Shown: positions 44,994-55,375, numbered from the stretch's first letter. The stretch: DNA of 64,000 nucleotides from Pseudidiomarina halophila (GCF_003987215.1 NZ_PIPW01000001.1:434001-498000); one strand, 5' to 3'. Numbers and translations: made by a program. The notes: a model not told the origin generated them from the letters alone.

Positions 44994-45861
44994 CCCGGTC
45001 GGTCGGCAATTCGGCAGTAAATTGCGGTAACAGGAGTTCCGCCCACAGTTTCTCAAAACGTGGGCGGAATAACGCAAAATGGCCAATGCTGGTTAAATCA
45101 AAGTCGGCGGGTTCAATGCGTAGCCGGCGTTGCGGCGCACTGCGATAGAAGTCATGCATGGCATCGATGTTGCGATAGGTCAGTAGCTCGTCATCACTGA
45201 AGCCTATGCTGATGATGGGTGTTTTGACTGCGGCATAGGTCTGGTACAGATGTTCTGCGCCGACCAGGTAATCCGGATGTAAACACCAGCGGCGCCATTG
45301 TGCCATGGCTGATTTCGGAACATTACCAACAATCCCCAGACGGGCGCCCGGGAAATAGCCAACTAAAGGAAGTAACCAGGGCACGATGGCCCACCACAGC
45401 AGCAAGGACTTGTATTTGAGGCTGGGCTTAGTATCGCGCCAGTACCCGGTCCCGGTGGCGACGGTGATCATGCGCTCGACCTGATCGGTGTGCTTGAGCA
45501 TGCCAAACAGCTGGCCGCCGATACTGTGCGCGAACCAAACTACTGGTAATTCAGGAAAGTCAGTCAGACATTTATCTAATACTGCTTGGGCATCAAGGGT
45601 TGCCCAGTCGGTTATCGAACTATCAAAATGGCGTAAGGAGTCTTCCTGAGCCAGACCAATGCCGTAATAGTCAAAACCGATGACGTGATAGCCTTGCTGT
45701 GACAGCCAACTGCAAAAATCAGCATAATAGCTGTGCGGTACCGCCATCGCTGGTGCCATAATGACGACTTTGCTGGCGTTGTCAGCGGGATAATGATGTA
45801 AATAAATGGTCCGCCCCGGAGCACTGTCCAGGGGGATCCGCTTATTCAATTTCTTCGGCAT
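44974..45861 (-). CDS. Alpha/beta hydrolase
   Basis: 295 residues from the ATG at 45861 (GGGAAAA-like site upstream). Nucleophile elbow FAHSIGGQ, oxyanion and lid of the alpha/beta-hydrolase fold, and late His in TSIGHFALFRP. Similar in layout to the YheT-like/serine aminopeptidase S33 hydrolases. Substrate unknown. The ATG overlaps the yciB end by 20 bp, so translation is coupled; the 3' end overlaps ybbP on the opposite strand. Confidence 0.8.
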   Translation of the reverse strand: MPKKLNKRIPLDSAPGRTIYLHHYPADNASKVVIMAPAMAVPHSYYADFCSWLSQQGYHVIGFDYYGIGLAQEDSLRHFDSSITDWATLDAQAVLDKCLTDFPELPVVWFAHSIGGQLFGMLKHTDQVERMITVATGTGYWRDTKPSLKYKSLLLWWAIVPWLLPLVGYFPGARLGIVGNVPKSAMAQWRRWCLHPDYLVGAEHLYQTYAAVKTPIISIGFSDDELLTYRNIDAMHDFYRSAPQRRLRIEPADFDLTSIGHFALFRPRFEKLWAELLLPQFTAELPTDRAMPSVE

Positions 45862-46396
45862 CTTTTTCCCGATCGGTGTGGTGCTTAAACATGTAGGCAC
45901 CGGTGAATATGGTGAACACTAATGTCGCTCCCAGAGTACCGAACACTTTAAAGTTGACCCAGGCATCAAGGGTCCAGTATTCGGCGATATAAAGGTTTAC
46001 CGCCGCCAGTGCCAGCGTGAAGATGACCCAGGCATAGGTCAGCCGGCGCCAGGCAAAATCGGGTAGGTTGATTTCTTCACCGAGAAATTGCTGCAGCGGG
46101 CTGCGTTTTTTCCACCACAGACCGATAAGTAGCAACAATGCAATGGCGACATAAATGACCGTGACTTTGAGTTTGATGAACCACTCGTCATGCAGTAACA
46201 GAGTTACGGCGCCGAAAATCAAAACGACACACAAGATAATCCAGTGGCGTGGAGTGATGACCTCACGCATAAATTTGAGTGAGATGATTTGTAAAACCGT
46301 ACCGAGCATCAGTACGCCGGTCGCCAAAAAGATATCGCCTATTAGGTAAAAGACGAAAAACAGTGCGATAGGTAAATATTCGAGCACAAACAGCAT
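45842..46396 (-). CDS. yciB: Inner membrane-spanning protein YciB (septation protein A family)
   Basis: 184 residues (E. coli 179) with five to six membrane helices. Conserved EYLPIALFFVFYLIGDIFLATGVLM, LHDEWFIKLKVTVIYV and NLYIAEYWTLDAWVNFKVFGTL motifs of the YciB/IspZ family. It is linked to envelope and septum integrity. Start at 46396 because GGA is seven bases upstream; 46402 also possible. Divergent from the TIGR01777 gene. Confidence 0.93.
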   Translation of the reverse strand: MLFVLEYLPIALFFVFYLIGDIFLATGVLMLGTVLQIISLKFMREVITPRHWIILCVVLIFGAVTLLLHDEWFIKLKVTVIYVAIALLLLIGLWWKKRSPLQQFLGEEINLPDFAWRRLTYAWVIFTLALAAVNLYIAEYWTLDAWVNFKVFGTLGATLVFTIFTGAYMFKHHTDREKDAEEIE

Positions 46397-46505
46397 GGTC
46401 ATTTCCAAAAATACACAATAATACGAGTTTGCCAGAAAAGTTTGTTGCCGACTACCAACAATGACTAAACTTAAAGGTAGTCTAGCTACCACAAGGAGTC
46501 GAATG

Positions 46506-47429
46506 ATGAAATTACTGATCACCGGAGGAACCGGACTGATTGGCACCGAGCTTATAGGTCGGTTACGCGACAGGTACGAGATCACGGTGCTAAGTCGCGA
46601 GCCGGAGGAAGCTTCGAAGCGTTTTGGCAAGGGCGTACAGGCGCTGAGGAGCCTCGACGATGTGAGCGATTTAAGCGATTTCTATGGTGTTATTAACCTG
46701 CAAGGCGAGGGCATTGCTGATAAACGCTGGACCGCGCGCCAGAAAACCCGGTTACAGGAAAGCCGTTGGGAAATCACCCGCAAGCTGAGCGAGCGGATGC
46801 GAGCCTGTGAGCAGCCGCCGAAGGTATTTATTAGTGGCTCGGCGATTGGCTACTATGGTGCACAGGGCGACGAAGTGATGACCGAAGATAAGACGGTCGA
46901 CTTGCCCGATGATTTCGCCCACAAGTTATGTGCTGAATGGGAGCGCCTGGCGCTTGAAGCACAGTCGGTAACCCGCGTATGCGTGGTGCGCACCGGTGTG
47001 GTTTTAGCCAGCGATGACAGCGCCCTGCAAAAAATGTTACCGCCTTACCTGCTGGGCCTTGGTGGGCCATTAGGTAACGGTAAGCAATACTTCTCGTGGA
47101 TTCATCTGCAGGACATCGCGAGGGTATTTGAATTTTTACTCGAGCACGATGACTGTCAGGGCGTTTATAACGGCACTGCGCCAGATCCGCTGCCGCAGGA
47201 GCTGTTTAGTGCCAAAATTGCCAAAGTGTTACGGAAGTCGCATTTCATGCGCGTGCCAGCATGGGTTTTGAAGCTGCTGCTAGGTGAAATGTCGCAAATG
47301 CTGCTAACCGGCCAGCGGGTCGAACCGGCACGGTTGCAGCAAGCGGGATTTGAGTTTGAGTTTAGCTCTGCTGAAGCAGCGCTGCGCGATTGTTTGTTGC
47401 CTTCTTCATCTTCCGAACAAAACTCGTAA
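46506..47429 (+). CDS. yfcH: TIGR01777 family NAD-dependent epimerase-like protein (YfcH type)
   Basis: 307 residues. Rossmann N terminus [16 protein letters not shown], then [10 protein letters not shown] with the conserved DKRWTARQK and SGSAIGYYG motifs of the family. AAGGAG lies seven bases upstream of ATG 46506 (another ATG at 46503). Family members are short-chain-dehydrogenase-like proteins tied to cell division in E. coli; substrate unknown. Its last 68 bp overlap trpA on the other strand. Confidence 0.9.
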   Translation: MKLLITGGTGLIGTELIGRLRDRYEITVLSREPEEASKRFGKGVQALRSLDDVSDLSDFYGVINLQGEGIADKRWTARQKTRLQESRWEITRKLSERMRACEQPPKVFISGSAIGYYGAQGDEVMTEDKTVDLPDDFAHKLCAEWERLALEAQSVTRVCVVRTGVVLASDDSALQKMLPPYLLGLGGPLGNGKQYFSWIHLQDIARVFEFLLEHDDCQGVYNGTAPDPLPQELFSAKIAKVLRKSHFMRVPAWVLKLLLGEMSQMLLTGQRVEPARLQQAGFEFEFSSAEAALRDCLLPSSSSEQNS

Positions 47430-48192
47430 GCTCTTCTTTCAGACGCGTTGGGTCCTGGTGGTGGTTAGCGATAAAGTTAACCACTGCCGAGCCACTGATA
47501 GCACCCGCAGCACCAGCTGCCAGCGCTGCTTCTACGTGTTCCGGCTGAGCGATACCAAAACCCAACAGTGGCGGCGCACTGTCGGCGTCTTTTAAGGCTT
47601 GAATAACCGCGGTCGCAGGCTTTTGCATACTACTTTCCGTGCCTGTAACACCGGCGCGACTCAGCAGGTAGACGTAACCCTCGCTGCGCGCGGCGATGCT
47701 TTTTAACCGTTCATTGCTGGCGTCCGGCGGCGCAATAAATATAGGTGCCACGCCGTGAGCGTGTGCAGCTTCAATGAAAGGCGCACTTTCCCGCTCGGGC
47801 ACATCGGCGATCAGTACTGAATCGACACCCGCGGCCGCGCAGCGTTGATAGAAATTATCCAGACCTGCGCTGGCAACCAGATTCGCGTACACCAGCAAGC
47901 CGATAGGGATATCAGCGTGACGGGCGCGAATTTCGGTGAGCATGGCAAAGCAATCGGAAATCTTCGTGCCAGCTGCTAAGGCGCGAATCGCTGCTTTTTG
48001 GATGGTCGGGCCGTCGGCAACGGGATCGGAAAACGGGAAACCGAGCTCCAGTGCGTCCGCACCGCCAGCGACCAGCGCCTCGATCACCTCAAGGCTCTGG
48101 CTGGGGTTGGGGTCGCCCAGGGTAACAAAAGGGACAAAAGCGCCTTGATCGGCAGCGTCAAGTCGTTCAAACATGGCTTGATAGCGATTCAT
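47362..48192 (-). CDS. trpA: Tryptophan synthase alpha subunit
   Basis: 276 residues. Cleaves indole-3-glycerol phosphate to indole and glyceraldehyde 3-phosphate. Catalytic Glu in [18 protein letters not shown] (Glu49-like), Asp in the same block, and phosphate loop [10 protein letters not shown] with GAISGSAVV. The C-terminal tail after KKATNN is several residues longer than in E. coli and lies in the overlap with the convergent gene. Shares one base with the trpB stop. Confidence 0.97.
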   Translation of the reverse strand: MNRYQAMFERLDAADQGAFVPFVTLGDPNPSQSLEVIEALVAGGADALELGFPFSDPVADGPTIQKAAIRALAAGTKISDCFAMLTEIRARHADIPIGLLVYANLVASAGLDNFYQRCAAAGVDSVLIADVPERESAPFIEAAHAHGVAPIFIAPPDASNERLKSIAARSEGYVYLLSRAGVTGTESSMQKPATAVIQALKDADSAPPLLGFGIAQPEHVEAALAAGAAGAISGSAVVNFIANHHQDPTRLKEELTSFVRKMKKATNNRAALLQQS

Positions 48193-49385
48193 TAGGCCTG
48201 CTCCTGCTGTTGAAAGATGCGACGGACGTGGTCAATGTCTTTATCGCCACGGCCCGATAAATTAATCAGTAGAATTTCCGGTGCATCAGGCTCGGCTGCA
48301 CGCTTAAGTGCATAGGCCAGCGCATGAGCGGACTCCAGTGCCGGAATGATACCTTCTTTTTCTGCTAACAGTTTAAAAGCGTCCAGCGCCTCGTCGTCAG
48401 TGACCGACTCATAGCGCGCCCGGCCAATGCTTTGCAGATAAGCATGCTGCGGCCCTACGCCGGGGTAATCGAGCCCGGCAGAGACCGAATAGCTTTCTTC
48501 GATTTGTCCTTCGTCGGTTTGCATCAGGAACGATTTGCAGCCATGTAAAATGCCCGGATGACCGGCGGTCAGGGTGGCACCGTGGTGCGCGGTCTTCAGG
48601 CCTTTGCCAGCAGGCTCCACGCCAACCAGCTCGACGCCTTCTTCATCAATGAACTCTGCGAACATACCGATGGCATTTGAACCGCCGCCGACACAGGCGA
48701 TAACTTCATCAGGCAAACGTCCGGCGCGCTCTATAACTTGCGCTTTAGCTTCGGCACCGATCATGCGATGGAACTCCCGCACAATTGTTGGGAAGGGGTG
48801 CGGGCCTGCGGCTGTACCGAGCAGATAGTGGGTGTCGTGGTAGCTTGCCGTCCAGTCGCGTAAAGCTTCGTTTACCGCGTCTTTCAGGGTGCCGCTGCCG
48901 GTGTCTACCGGTACAACTTTAGCGCCCATCAACTCCATGCGAAACACATTCGGCTGTTGCCGTTCGACATCTTTCTTGCCCATGTAAATAATGCACTCAA
49001 GATCAAGCAAGGCGCAGGCAAGGGCGGTGGCGGTACCGTGTTGACCGGCGCCGGTTTCAGCGATGATGCGCTTTTTACCCATACGCTTGGCCAGTAGGGC
49101 CTGACCGAGCACCTGGTTGGTTTTGTGCGCGCCGCCGTGCAATAAATCTTCCCGTTTAAGGTAGATTTTTGTGCCGTTAGGGCTATCAACAGGCAGGTTA
49201 CGGCACAGTGACAGCGGGGTCGGCCGACCCAGATAGTTTTTCAGTAAATCTTTAAATTCTTTTTGGAATTCGGGATCTTGCTGAGCATCGGCAAAAGCCT
49301 GCTCAAGCTGGTCCAGAGCCGGGAGTAGGATCTCCGGGACAAACTGTCCGCCAAACTCTCCGAAATAAGCTGGATAGTTACTCAT
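48192..49385 (-). CDS. trpB: Tryptophan synthase beta subunit
   Basis: 397 residues. PLP enzyme condensing indole with serine. PLP-Lys in HGGAHKTNQ, phosphate loop [10 protein letters not shown], catalytic Glu region [14 protein letters not shown]-terminal [11 protein letters not shown] at 49385 overlaps trpCF by 8 bp; the open frame upstream belongs to trpCF in another frame. Confidence 0.98.
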   Translation of the reverse strand: MSNYPAYFGEFGGQFVPEILLPALDQLEQAFADAQQDPEFQKEFKDLLKNYLGRPTPLSLCRNLPVDSPNGTKIYLKREDLLHGGAHKTNQVLGQALLAKRMGKKRIIAETGAGQHGTATALACALLDLECIIYMGKKDVERQQPNVFRMELMGAKVVPVDTGSGTLKDAVNEALRDWTASYHDTHYLLGTAAGPHPFPTIVREFHRMIGAEAKAQVIERAGRLPDEVIACVGGGSNAIGMFAEFIDEEGVELVGVEPAGKGLKTAHHGATLTAGHPGILHGCKSFLMQTDEGQIEESYSVSAGLDYPGVGPQHAYLQSIGRARYESVTDDEALDAFKLLAEKEGIIPALESAHALAYALKRAAEPDAPEILLINLSGRGDKDIDHVRRIFQQQEQA

Positions 49386-50766
49386 GATTTTGTTTCCCAT
49401 ACTGACGAATCTGTTGAAACAACTGCGCGATTTTACCGGCGTCTTTGACGCCTTTGTCACGCTCTAAACTTGAATTGAAATCGAAACGGGCGAGCCCGGT
49501 TTGCCGCGCTGCGTCGAGGTTATGAAGCCCCAGACCGCCGGCCAGAATACAGCGCTGGCGTTCGCTCTGGCTAAGATCGGCTAACAGCTCCCAGGCAAAG
49601 GTTTCACCGCTGCCGCCCTGCAGGTTATCCAGCAGAATGTGATCTGCGGCACTTTGCGGTAACAATAACGGAGCTTCCGCGCGGTGAACCTGCCAGATCT
49701 GGGTGTTCGCGGGCAGCGCCTGTTTTAGCTGAGCAATGTAATCGCTATCTTCATGGCCATGCAGCTGTACCGCATGCAATCCTAAACGTGTCGCGGTGCT
49801 GGCAACTTCCTTCAGGGGCCGGTCCGCAAAGACGCCCACCCAACCCAGATCCGGTTCAGCAGCGATGAGCTGTTGTGCTTGCTCCGGAGTCACCGACCGC
49901 GGCGAGGCTGGTACAAAGATCAACCCGCCGTAAGCGGCACCGGCAGCACGGACGACGTGTGCATCGCTCACCTGACTGAGACCGCAAACTTTGTGCTTAC
50001 CGTAAATCAGCTCGCGGCAGGCTTGATCAATATTGGCTTGTGACGTGAGGGCGCTGCCGATGAGAAAACCATCAACGTAAGGCGCGGTCTCCCGCACATC
50101 CTCGTGGCTGCTGTAACCTGACTCCGCCACCAGCAGCACGCCTTCAGGCGCCAAGTTGCTGAGTTCACGACTGCGCTGCGGATCAATACTTAAATCGTGT
50201 AGGTTACGGTTGTTGATGCCAATAATAGTGGCACCAAGGTCTCCGGCGCGCTGCATTTCCGCCTCGGTGCTGACCTCGGTCAGTACATCCATATTGTAGT
50301 CGGCAGCCAGCTGGGCTAACGTCCGATACTGCTCATCATTAAGAATCGACAGCATCAGCAAAATTGCGTCGGCCCCAAAGTGGCGTGCCAGCAGCACCTG
50401 CAACGGCTCGACAATGAAATCCTTGCACAATACCGGCACATCGACCGCGCAACTTACGGCAGTGAGATAGTTAAAGTCACCTTGGAAATAATCCGGTTCA
50501 GTCAGCACTGAAATGGCGTCGGCGTAACGGCTATAGGTCTGAGCAATGTGCACCGGATGAAAGTTGTCGCGGATCAAGCCTTTCGACGGTGACGCCTTCT
50601 TGCACTCAAGGATAAAACTGCTGCGAGGTTTGCTAAGGGCACGTGCCAGACTACGCTGGCTGAGCTGTAGCTCGCGCTTTAGCTCGTCAACCGGGTAGGC
50701 GGCTGCCATTTCTGCCAGGCGTTCGCGGCGTTTGGCAACAATGGTTTGTAAGATAGTATCAGCCAC
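49378..50766 (-). CDS. trpCF: Bifunctional indole-3-glycerol phosphate synthase / phosphoribosylanthranilate isomerase
   Basis: 462 residues, a gammaproteobacterial TrpC-TrpF fusion. Residues 1-255 are IGPS ([19 protein letters not shown] with catalytic Lys and Glu, [27 protein letters not shown]). Residues of about 258-462 are PRAI (KVCGLSQ with catalytic Cys, [23 protein letters not shown] with catalytic Asp). Overlaps trpD and trpB by 8 bp each. Confidence 0.97.
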   Translation of the reverse strand: MADTILQTIVAKRRERLAEMAAAYPVDELKRELQLSQRSLARALSKPRSSFILECKKASPSKGLIRDNFHPVHIAQTYSRYADAISVLTEPDYFQGDFNYLTAVSCAVDVPVLCKDFIVEPLQVLLARHFGADAILLMLSILNDEQYRTLAQLAADYNMDVLTEVSTEAEMQRAGDLGATIIGINNRNLHDLSIDPQRSRELSNLAPEGVLLVAESGYSSHEDVRETAPYVDGFLIGSALTSQANIDQACRELIYGKHKVCGLSQVSDAHVVRAAGAAYGGLIFVPASPRSVTPEQAQQLIAAEPDLGWVGVFADRPLKEVASTATRLGLHAVQLHGHEDSDYIAQLKQALPANTQIWQVHRAEAPLLLPQSAADHILLDNLQGGSGETFAWELLADLSQSERQRCILAGGLGLHNLDAARQTGLARFDFNSSLERDKGVKDAGKIAQLFQQIRQYGKQNHE

Positions 50767-51763
50767 GGTTGAACTCCTGTAACTGCTGCAAGTGAATCAT
50801 GGCCTGGCCGCTGGCCAAATGTTCAAGTACGGCGTCGGTTGCCAGATGCAGGGTATCGTACTGGCCAGCAAGATAAAGTAATCCGGCTGTACTGATAGCC
50901 ACCGCGTGGGCGTGGGCATCCGGTGCTGTGCCTGCAAGAATACGTTTTAAGGCAATGGCGTTGAAGTCAGCGTCGCCGCCCTGCAATGCACTGACCGGTG
51001 ATGACTGAAGACCGAAGTCACTTGGTTGCAGTTGATATTCATGCAACTCGCCGTCCCGCAATTCGACCACCTGGGTGGCACCGTGTAAAGCAATTTCATC
51101 CAGCCCTGAACCGTGTACGACCATGGCGCGCTGGCAGCCTAATAGTCTGAGGGTTTCAGCCAGCGGCCGGCACCAGGCCGGGTCGTACACGCCAAGCTGT
51201 TGCACGTCGGGTCGCGCCGGATTGACCAATGGCCCAAGCAGATTAAACAGAGTACGGGTTTTCAGGGTTTGCCTTACCGGCATCGCATAGCGAACCCCGG
51301 GGTGATAATGGGGCGCGAATAAAAAGCAAAAATTAAAGGCATCAAGCTGTTGCGCCGCAACGGCTGGATCCTGCGTGACCGAAAGGCCGAGACTTTCCAG
51401 TACATCGGCAGAACCTGAACGGGATGACACGCTACGGTTACCGTGTTTGGCAACTGTGAGTCCCATACTTGCCGCAAGCAAGGCCGCCGTGGTGGAAATA
51501 TTAATGGTATTGCTGCCATCGCCACCGGTACCGCAGCTGTCGACTACCAGGCGGTCAGGGCGGTTAAAGGTTTTGGCTGCACGACGCAGGGCAAGTGCCG
51601 CTCCAGCCATCTCTTCCGGTTTCTCACCACGCATTTTCATGCTGATCAACAACGCAGTGATCTGGATTTCGTTGAGCTCACCTTTTACCAGATGGTCAAA
51701 TAACCGCTCACTTGCGGTCATGGATAAGCTGGATCCGGCTAGAAGTTGTTTAATTGCTTCCAT
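50759..51763 (-). CDS. trpD: Anthranilate phosphoribosyltransferase
   Basis: 334 residues. Joins anthranilate with PRPP. Glycine-rich PRPP loop DSCGTGGDGSNTINIST, then KHGNRSVSSRSGSADVLE and the metal site VHGSGLDEIALHG. Free-standing TrpD (not fused to the TrpG domain as in E. coli). Overlaps trpG by 1 bp. Confidence 0.97.
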   Translation of the reverse strand: MEAIKQLLAGSSLSMTASERLFDHLVKGELNEIQITALLISMKMRGEKPEEMAGAALALRRAAKTFNRPDRLVVDSCGTGGDGSNTINISTTAALLAASMGLTVAKHGNRSVSSRSGSADVLESLGLSVTQDPAVAAQQLDAFNFCFLFAPHYHPGVRYAMPVRQTLKTRTLFNLLGPLVNPARPDVQQLGVYDPAWCRPLAETLRLLGCQRAMVVHGSGLDEIALHGATQVVELRDGELHEYQLQPSDFGLQSSPVSALQGGDADFNAIALKRILAGTAPDAHAHAVAISTAGLLYLAGQYDTLHLATDAVLEHLASGQAMIHLQQLQEFNRG

Positions 51764-52386
51764 TACTGCTGCTCCGTACGGAAAAGAAATTCAATGGTTT
51801 GCGCCAGCAGCTGACTGCCGCGCCCAGTAAGTATAGATTCAGGATGAAATTGAAAACCCACAGCGCGGTGTGCGGCAAAATAAGCGGCCATCGGGATACT
51901 TTCTGTTCCACTGCTACCAGTACTCTGAAAGTCCGCCAATAGTTCAATACTTTCAGGTAATTCATAGCCCGCAAGGCTATGGTAACGTGCGACCGGCAAC
52001 TGCTGTGGTAAATCAGCAAAAATAGGATGCTTACGGCAGCTGACGGTACTGCTTTTACCGTGCACGGTTTCACCGCAACGACGAACCTGCGCGCCGTAAG
52101 CTTCCAGCAGTGCCTGAAACCCTAAGCAGATCCCCAGCAAAGGATAACGTCCTTTAGCATAGTCGATCACCTGCATCAGGTTGCCAGCTTGCTGCGGATG
52201 GCCCGGTCCCGGCGACAGGCAAATCAGCTGTGGCCCCTGGTATGCGTCAAGACTGCGCTGCAGGGTGCTCATTGCCACGGTATTACGGTAAACCACCAAT
52301 GGGTAGCCGAGTTGCCGTAACTCATCTACCAGGTTGTAACTAAAGGAGTCGATGTTGTCGATCATTACGATACGTGCCGGCTTCAT
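51763..52386 (-). CDS. trpG: Anthranilate synthase component II (glutamine amidotransferase)
   Basis: 207 residues. Class I amidotransferase that feeds ammonia to TrpE. N-terminal IDNIDSFSYNLV, oxyanion LSPGPGHP, nucleophile GICLGFQAL (Cys) and catalytic His-x-Glu in FQFHPESIL. A separate protein, so TrpGD is not fused here. ATG overlaps the trpE stop by 4 bp. Confidence 0.97.
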   Translation of the reverse strand: MKPARIVMIDNIDSFSYNLVDELRQLGYPLVVYRNTVAMSTLQRSLDAYQGPQLICLSPGPGHPQQAGNLMQVIDYAKGRYPLLGICLGFQALLEAYGAQVRRCGETVHGKSSTVSCRKHPIFADLPQQLPVARYHSLAGYELPESIELLADFQSTGSSGTESIPMAAYFAAHRAVGFQFHPESILTGRGSQLLAQTIEFLFRTEQQ

Positions 52387-54011
52387 GGCTGTGACTCCTG
52401 TGTTGACTCAGTGTCTTCGCTGGCATACGTGGCGCGAATGGCAGCAATCACTGCCTGAGCTTTACCTTCGGTTTCGGCGACTTCCGCCGCTGCCACTGAG
52501 TCGGCAACTACGCCAGCGCCCGCTTGCACATAGGCCTTGCCATCGCGCACCAGAGCAGAGCGAATGACGATACAGGTATCCATGTCGCCGCGTCCTGACA
52601 AATAACCTACGGCGCCACCGTAGCTGCCGCGGCGCTGTTGCTCGTACTGGCGGATCAAGCGGGCGGCACTGACTTTCGGCGCGCCGACCAGGGTGCCCAT
52701 GTTCATGCAGGCGCGGTAAGCATTAAGCGCATCCAGATCATCGGCCAGCTGGGCCACCACTCGTGAAACAAGATGCATGACGTGGGAATAGCGGTCGACT
52801 TGCAACAGGTCCGCGACATAACGGCTGCCCGGATTGGCAATACGTGCCAGATCGTTGCGGGCGAGGTCTACCAGCATGAGATGCTCCGCCAGTTCTTTCT
52901 GATCGCAGCGTAACTCCAGCTCAAGTCGGCTATCCAAATCATAGTTAATACTACCGTCGGAGTTCTTACCGCGCGGTCGGGTGCCGGCAATAGGGTAGAG
53001 CTCAACTTGATTGGTGGCTGCGGTGTACTTCAGGGCCGACTCGGGCGACGCGCCGAACAGGACAAAGTCTTCGGTCTGCAGGTAAAACATGTAAGGCGAA
53101 GGATTTGCAGCTTTAAGTTGGGCATAGGCCGCGAGACTGTCGGGACAGGCCAGGGCAAACTGACGCGATGGCACCACCTGAAAAATATCGCCGTCGGCAA
53201 TGTGTTCCTGCAGCTCCGTTACCCAGGTCGCATAAACGTCGCGGCTCGGCGTTGCTGCAACATTCTGATCGACCACCTGCTGTGAATGACGAACCACGTC
53301 GGCAGCTGCCATGGGCAGTTGGCAGTGGGCAACGATCTCGCCGAGCTGTTGGGTCAATGTCGCATAATAATTTGCTGAGTCAGGGCCGCTGAGCAGGGTG
53401 GCAAGTAACTCAGTCGTTCGCTCCTGATGATCGACTACCAGCAGGCTTTCGGCCAGATAAAACTGATAATCCGGGCAATTATTGTCGGCCTCGGGAACCT
53501 CAGGTAACTGCTCCATACTGGCAATGTAGTCGTAGCCGAACACGCCAGCTACGAAAAGTGAGAAATCATGGTCGCTGCTGCCTGTCAGTGCGGTTAACTG
53601 GTGTTGCACAATACGCAATGGCTGCTCGGTACTCTGATGGCGTAACCGTTGCTCTTCATCGAGCTCGTTCAGGGCGGTGCTGGCGGTGTAAAAGTTGCAC
53701 TCAAGCTGGCTGTCGCTTGCCGTGATTTCGGCAAGATCCTGCAAACGTTGCTGCAGGTAGGGCAATAACTGCGCGCCGTTCGCGGTTAAAGCGCGAATAA
53801 CCACGCTGCTGCCGTTGCAGGTAAATTGCAGCGCAGCCTGCACCATGATCAGACTTTTCAGATGCTTGCGTGACTGTATTTCTGCTGAATCAAGCAGCAA
53901 TGTATTGGGTTTGTCAGCGCACAGCCGTTGGTACAACTGCTGGGTATCGGCGGTATACGGCAAGCGCAGATGTAGCGAATGATAGTAGCCGGATTGTTGT
54001 TCAAATTGCAC
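52383..54011 (-). CDS. trpE: Anthranilate synthase component I
   Basis: 542 residues. Converts chorismate to anthranilate. The feedback-binding region LLDSAEIQSRKHLKSL resembles the LLES Trp-binding motif; catalytic domain has PSPYMFYL, GASPESALK, PIAGTRPRG, DLARNDLARI and the VGAPKVSAARLI-GGAVGY block. GTG start at 54011 with AAGG upstream. It follows the trp leader and attenuator. Confidence 0.97.
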   Translation of the reverse strand: MQFEQQSGYYHSLHLRLPYTADTQQLYQRLCADKPNTLLLDSAEIQSRKHLKSLIMVQAALQFTCNGSSVVIRALTANGAQLLPYLQQRLQDLAEITASDSQLECNFYTASTALNELDEEQRLRHQSTEQPLRIVQHQLTALTGSSDHDFSLFVAGVFGYDYIASMEQLPEVPEADNNCPDYQFYLAESLLVVDHQERTTELLATLLSGPDSANYYATLTQQLGEIVAHCQLPMAAADVVRHSQQVVDQNVAATPSRDVYATWVTELQEHIADGDIFQVVPSRQFALACPDSLAAYAQLKAANPSPYMFYLQTEDFVLFGASPESALKYTAATNQVELYPIAGTRPRGKNSDGSINYDLDSRLELELRCDQKELAEHLMLVDLARNDLARIANPGSRYVADLLQVDRYSHVMHLVSRVVAQLADDLDALNAYRACMNMGTLVGAPKVSAARLIRQYEQQRRGSYGGAVGYLSGRGDMDTCIVIRSALVRDGKAYVQAGAGVVADSVAAAEVAETEGKAQAVIAAIRATYASEDTESTQESQP

Positions 54012-54070
54012 GTGATTGCCCTTACTTAAGTTATCAAAACTGTTGGTATTTTTTTCATGACAACGGGCAT

Positions 54071-54100
54071 AAAAAAAAACCCGCTGACTTAGCGGGTTTT
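54071..54100 (-). terminator. trp attenuator terminator
   Basis: Minus strand: AAAACCCGCT, 5-base loop, AGCGGGTTTT, then a long T-run (nine T). It lies 41 bp after the leader peptide stop and 59 bp before trpE. Its 5' arm (CCCGCT) can instead pair with AGCGGG overlapping the leader stop, the antiterminator. Confidence 0.93.
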
Positions 54101-54140
54101 CATCAAATTACGTGTTAAATACGCACAGATGCATCGCCCG

Positions 54141-54197
54141 CTAGTTCGGGAAATGCCACCACCACTGTACTGATTTCTGCACGTAATTTTTTGTCAT
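54141..54197 (-). CDS. trpL: trp operon leader peptide
   Basis: 18 codons: MTKNYVQKSVQWWWHFPN then TAG. Three consecutive TGG codons sit at positions 12-14, five codons before the stop. In trp attenuation, ribosome stalling at Trp codons when charged tRNA-Trp is scarce exposes the antiterminator and allows transcription of trpE. A GAGAG-like site lies upstream of the ATG. Confidence 0.95.
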   Translation of the reverse strand: MTKNYVQKSVQWWWHFPN

Positions 54198-54285
54198 CAC
54201 TAGCTCTCAAGTGTTCTTTCAGTTCTTTCTGTTCTTTCAAAACAAAAATCTCAAAAAGAGAAGTTGTATAAGTTGCAAGTGGCTA

Positions 54286-54314
54286 AATTAACCGATGCCA
54301 AAGGTGACTGTCAA
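54286..54314 (-). promoter_or_regulatory. trp operon promoter
   Basis: Minus strand: -35 TTGACA (54309-54314), 17-bp spacer, -10 TTAATT (54286-54291), very similar in layout to the E. coli trp promoter (TTGACA, 17, TTAACT). I do not see a convincing CTAGTTAACTAG-type TrpR operator at the -10. The start lies about 80 bases before trpL. Confidence 0.7.
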
Positions 54315-54333
54315 CCGCTTTTTTAAGCGCTGC

Positions 54334-54813
54334 TTACCGCGCGTTGTGTTTTAAGATCCGTGATTTCTGGCGTTGCCAATCGCGTTCTTTGACCGTGTCA
54401 CGTTTGTCGTGCGATTTTTTACCTTTAGCTAAGTAGATTTCCAGCTTAACCAGATGCTGTTTCCAGTACATCGCGGTGGCAACAATCGAGTAGCCTTCGC
54501 GTTCACTGGCACCGATCAACTTGTCTAACTCGCGCTTCTTTAATAGCAGCTTGCGCGAACGCTCCGGGTCACAGACCACATGGGAGGACGCGGCCAGCAA
54601 GGGTTGAATTTGCGCACCCAGCAGGTAGGCCTCACCATCGCGGATAATGACGTAGGTATCGGAGATATTCGCCTTACCGGCGCGAATACTCTTAACTTCC
54701 CAGCCTTGCAACGCAATGCCAGCTTCGAATTTGTCTTCCAGGAAATACTCATGGCGCGCTTTCTTGTTTAGCGCGATGGTTCCGGAATTATTTGGGGATT
54801 TAGATTTGCTCAT
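54334..54813 (-). CDS. smpB: SsrA-binding protein SmpB
   Basis: 159 residues. Binds tmRNA and brings it to stalled ribosomes (trans-translation). [49 protein letters not shown] and the basic C-terminal tail [18 protein letters not shown] are family hallmarks. ATG at 54813. Divergent from ratA-rnfH as in most gammaproteobacteria. No ssrA gene is adjacent in this window. Confidence 0.97.
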   Translation of the reverse strand: MSKSKSPNNSGTIALNKKARHEYFLEDKFEAGIALQGWEVKSIRAGKANISDTYVIIRDGEAYLLGAQIQPLLAASSHVVCDPERSRKLLLKKRELDKLIGASEREGYSIVATAMYWKQHLVKLEIYLAKGKKSHDKRDTVKERDWQRQKSRILKHNAR

Positions 54814-54937
54814 GCCGGCTATTATACGCATACGATTTAAAAAGAAAATTTGTTTATCGGGCAAACTTTAGAATGGGTGATTCAACCGGCAAAGTACGCT
54901 ATCATGCGGACATTTTTAACAGGCCAAGGAACCCATT

Positions 54938-55375
54938 ATGCCAAGCATTGAGCGAAGCGCGTTAGTGCCTTACAGCGACGCGCAAATGTTTGCATTAGTG
55001 AACGACATTGAAAGTTATCCAGAATTTGTTCCGGGCTGTCGCTCGGCGCGGGTCGTAGAACAGGACGCCACCACTAAAGTTGCGCGGCTGGATATAAGTA
55101 AAGCGGGAATTGGCAAGTCGTTTACCACGCGCAATCAGCTTGAGCCACCAGGACGCATCGGTATGGAACTGGTTGACGGCCCGTTTAAATACCTGCGTGG
55201 CGGTTGGCACTTCGAGCCGTTAAGTGATAATGCCTGTAAAATTGTGCTGAAATTAGAGTTTGAATTTGCCAATCGTTTCCTGGGATTAGCTTTTGGCAAT
55301 ATTTTTAATGAAATACAAAGCCGAATGGTAGATGCTTTTGTGAAGCGTGCCGAACAGGTTTATGGAACTGCGTAA
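54938..55375 (+). CDS. ratA: RatA / coenzyme Q-binding START-domain protein
   Basis: 145 residues of the START/COQ10 fold: VPYSDAQMFALVNDIESYPEFVPGCRSARV and FEFANRFLGLAFGNIFNEIQSRMVDAF. Reported in E. coli to inhibit 70S association (RatA) and in other work as a ubiquinone-binding protein; the role is debated. Its stop is directly followed by the rnfH ATG. Confidence 0.92.
   Translation: MPSIERSALVPYSDAQMFALVNDIESYPEFVPGCRSARVVEQDATTKVARLDISKAGIGKSFTTRNQLEPPGRIGMELVDGPFKYLRGGWHFEPLSDNACKIVLKLEFEFANRFLGLAFGNIFNEIQSRMVDAFVKRAEQVYGTA

Noticed and set aside
54198-54330. TrpR operator in the trp promoter
   Set aside because: No CTAGTTAACTAG-like palindrome at the start site; only the promoter and the attenuator are supported.
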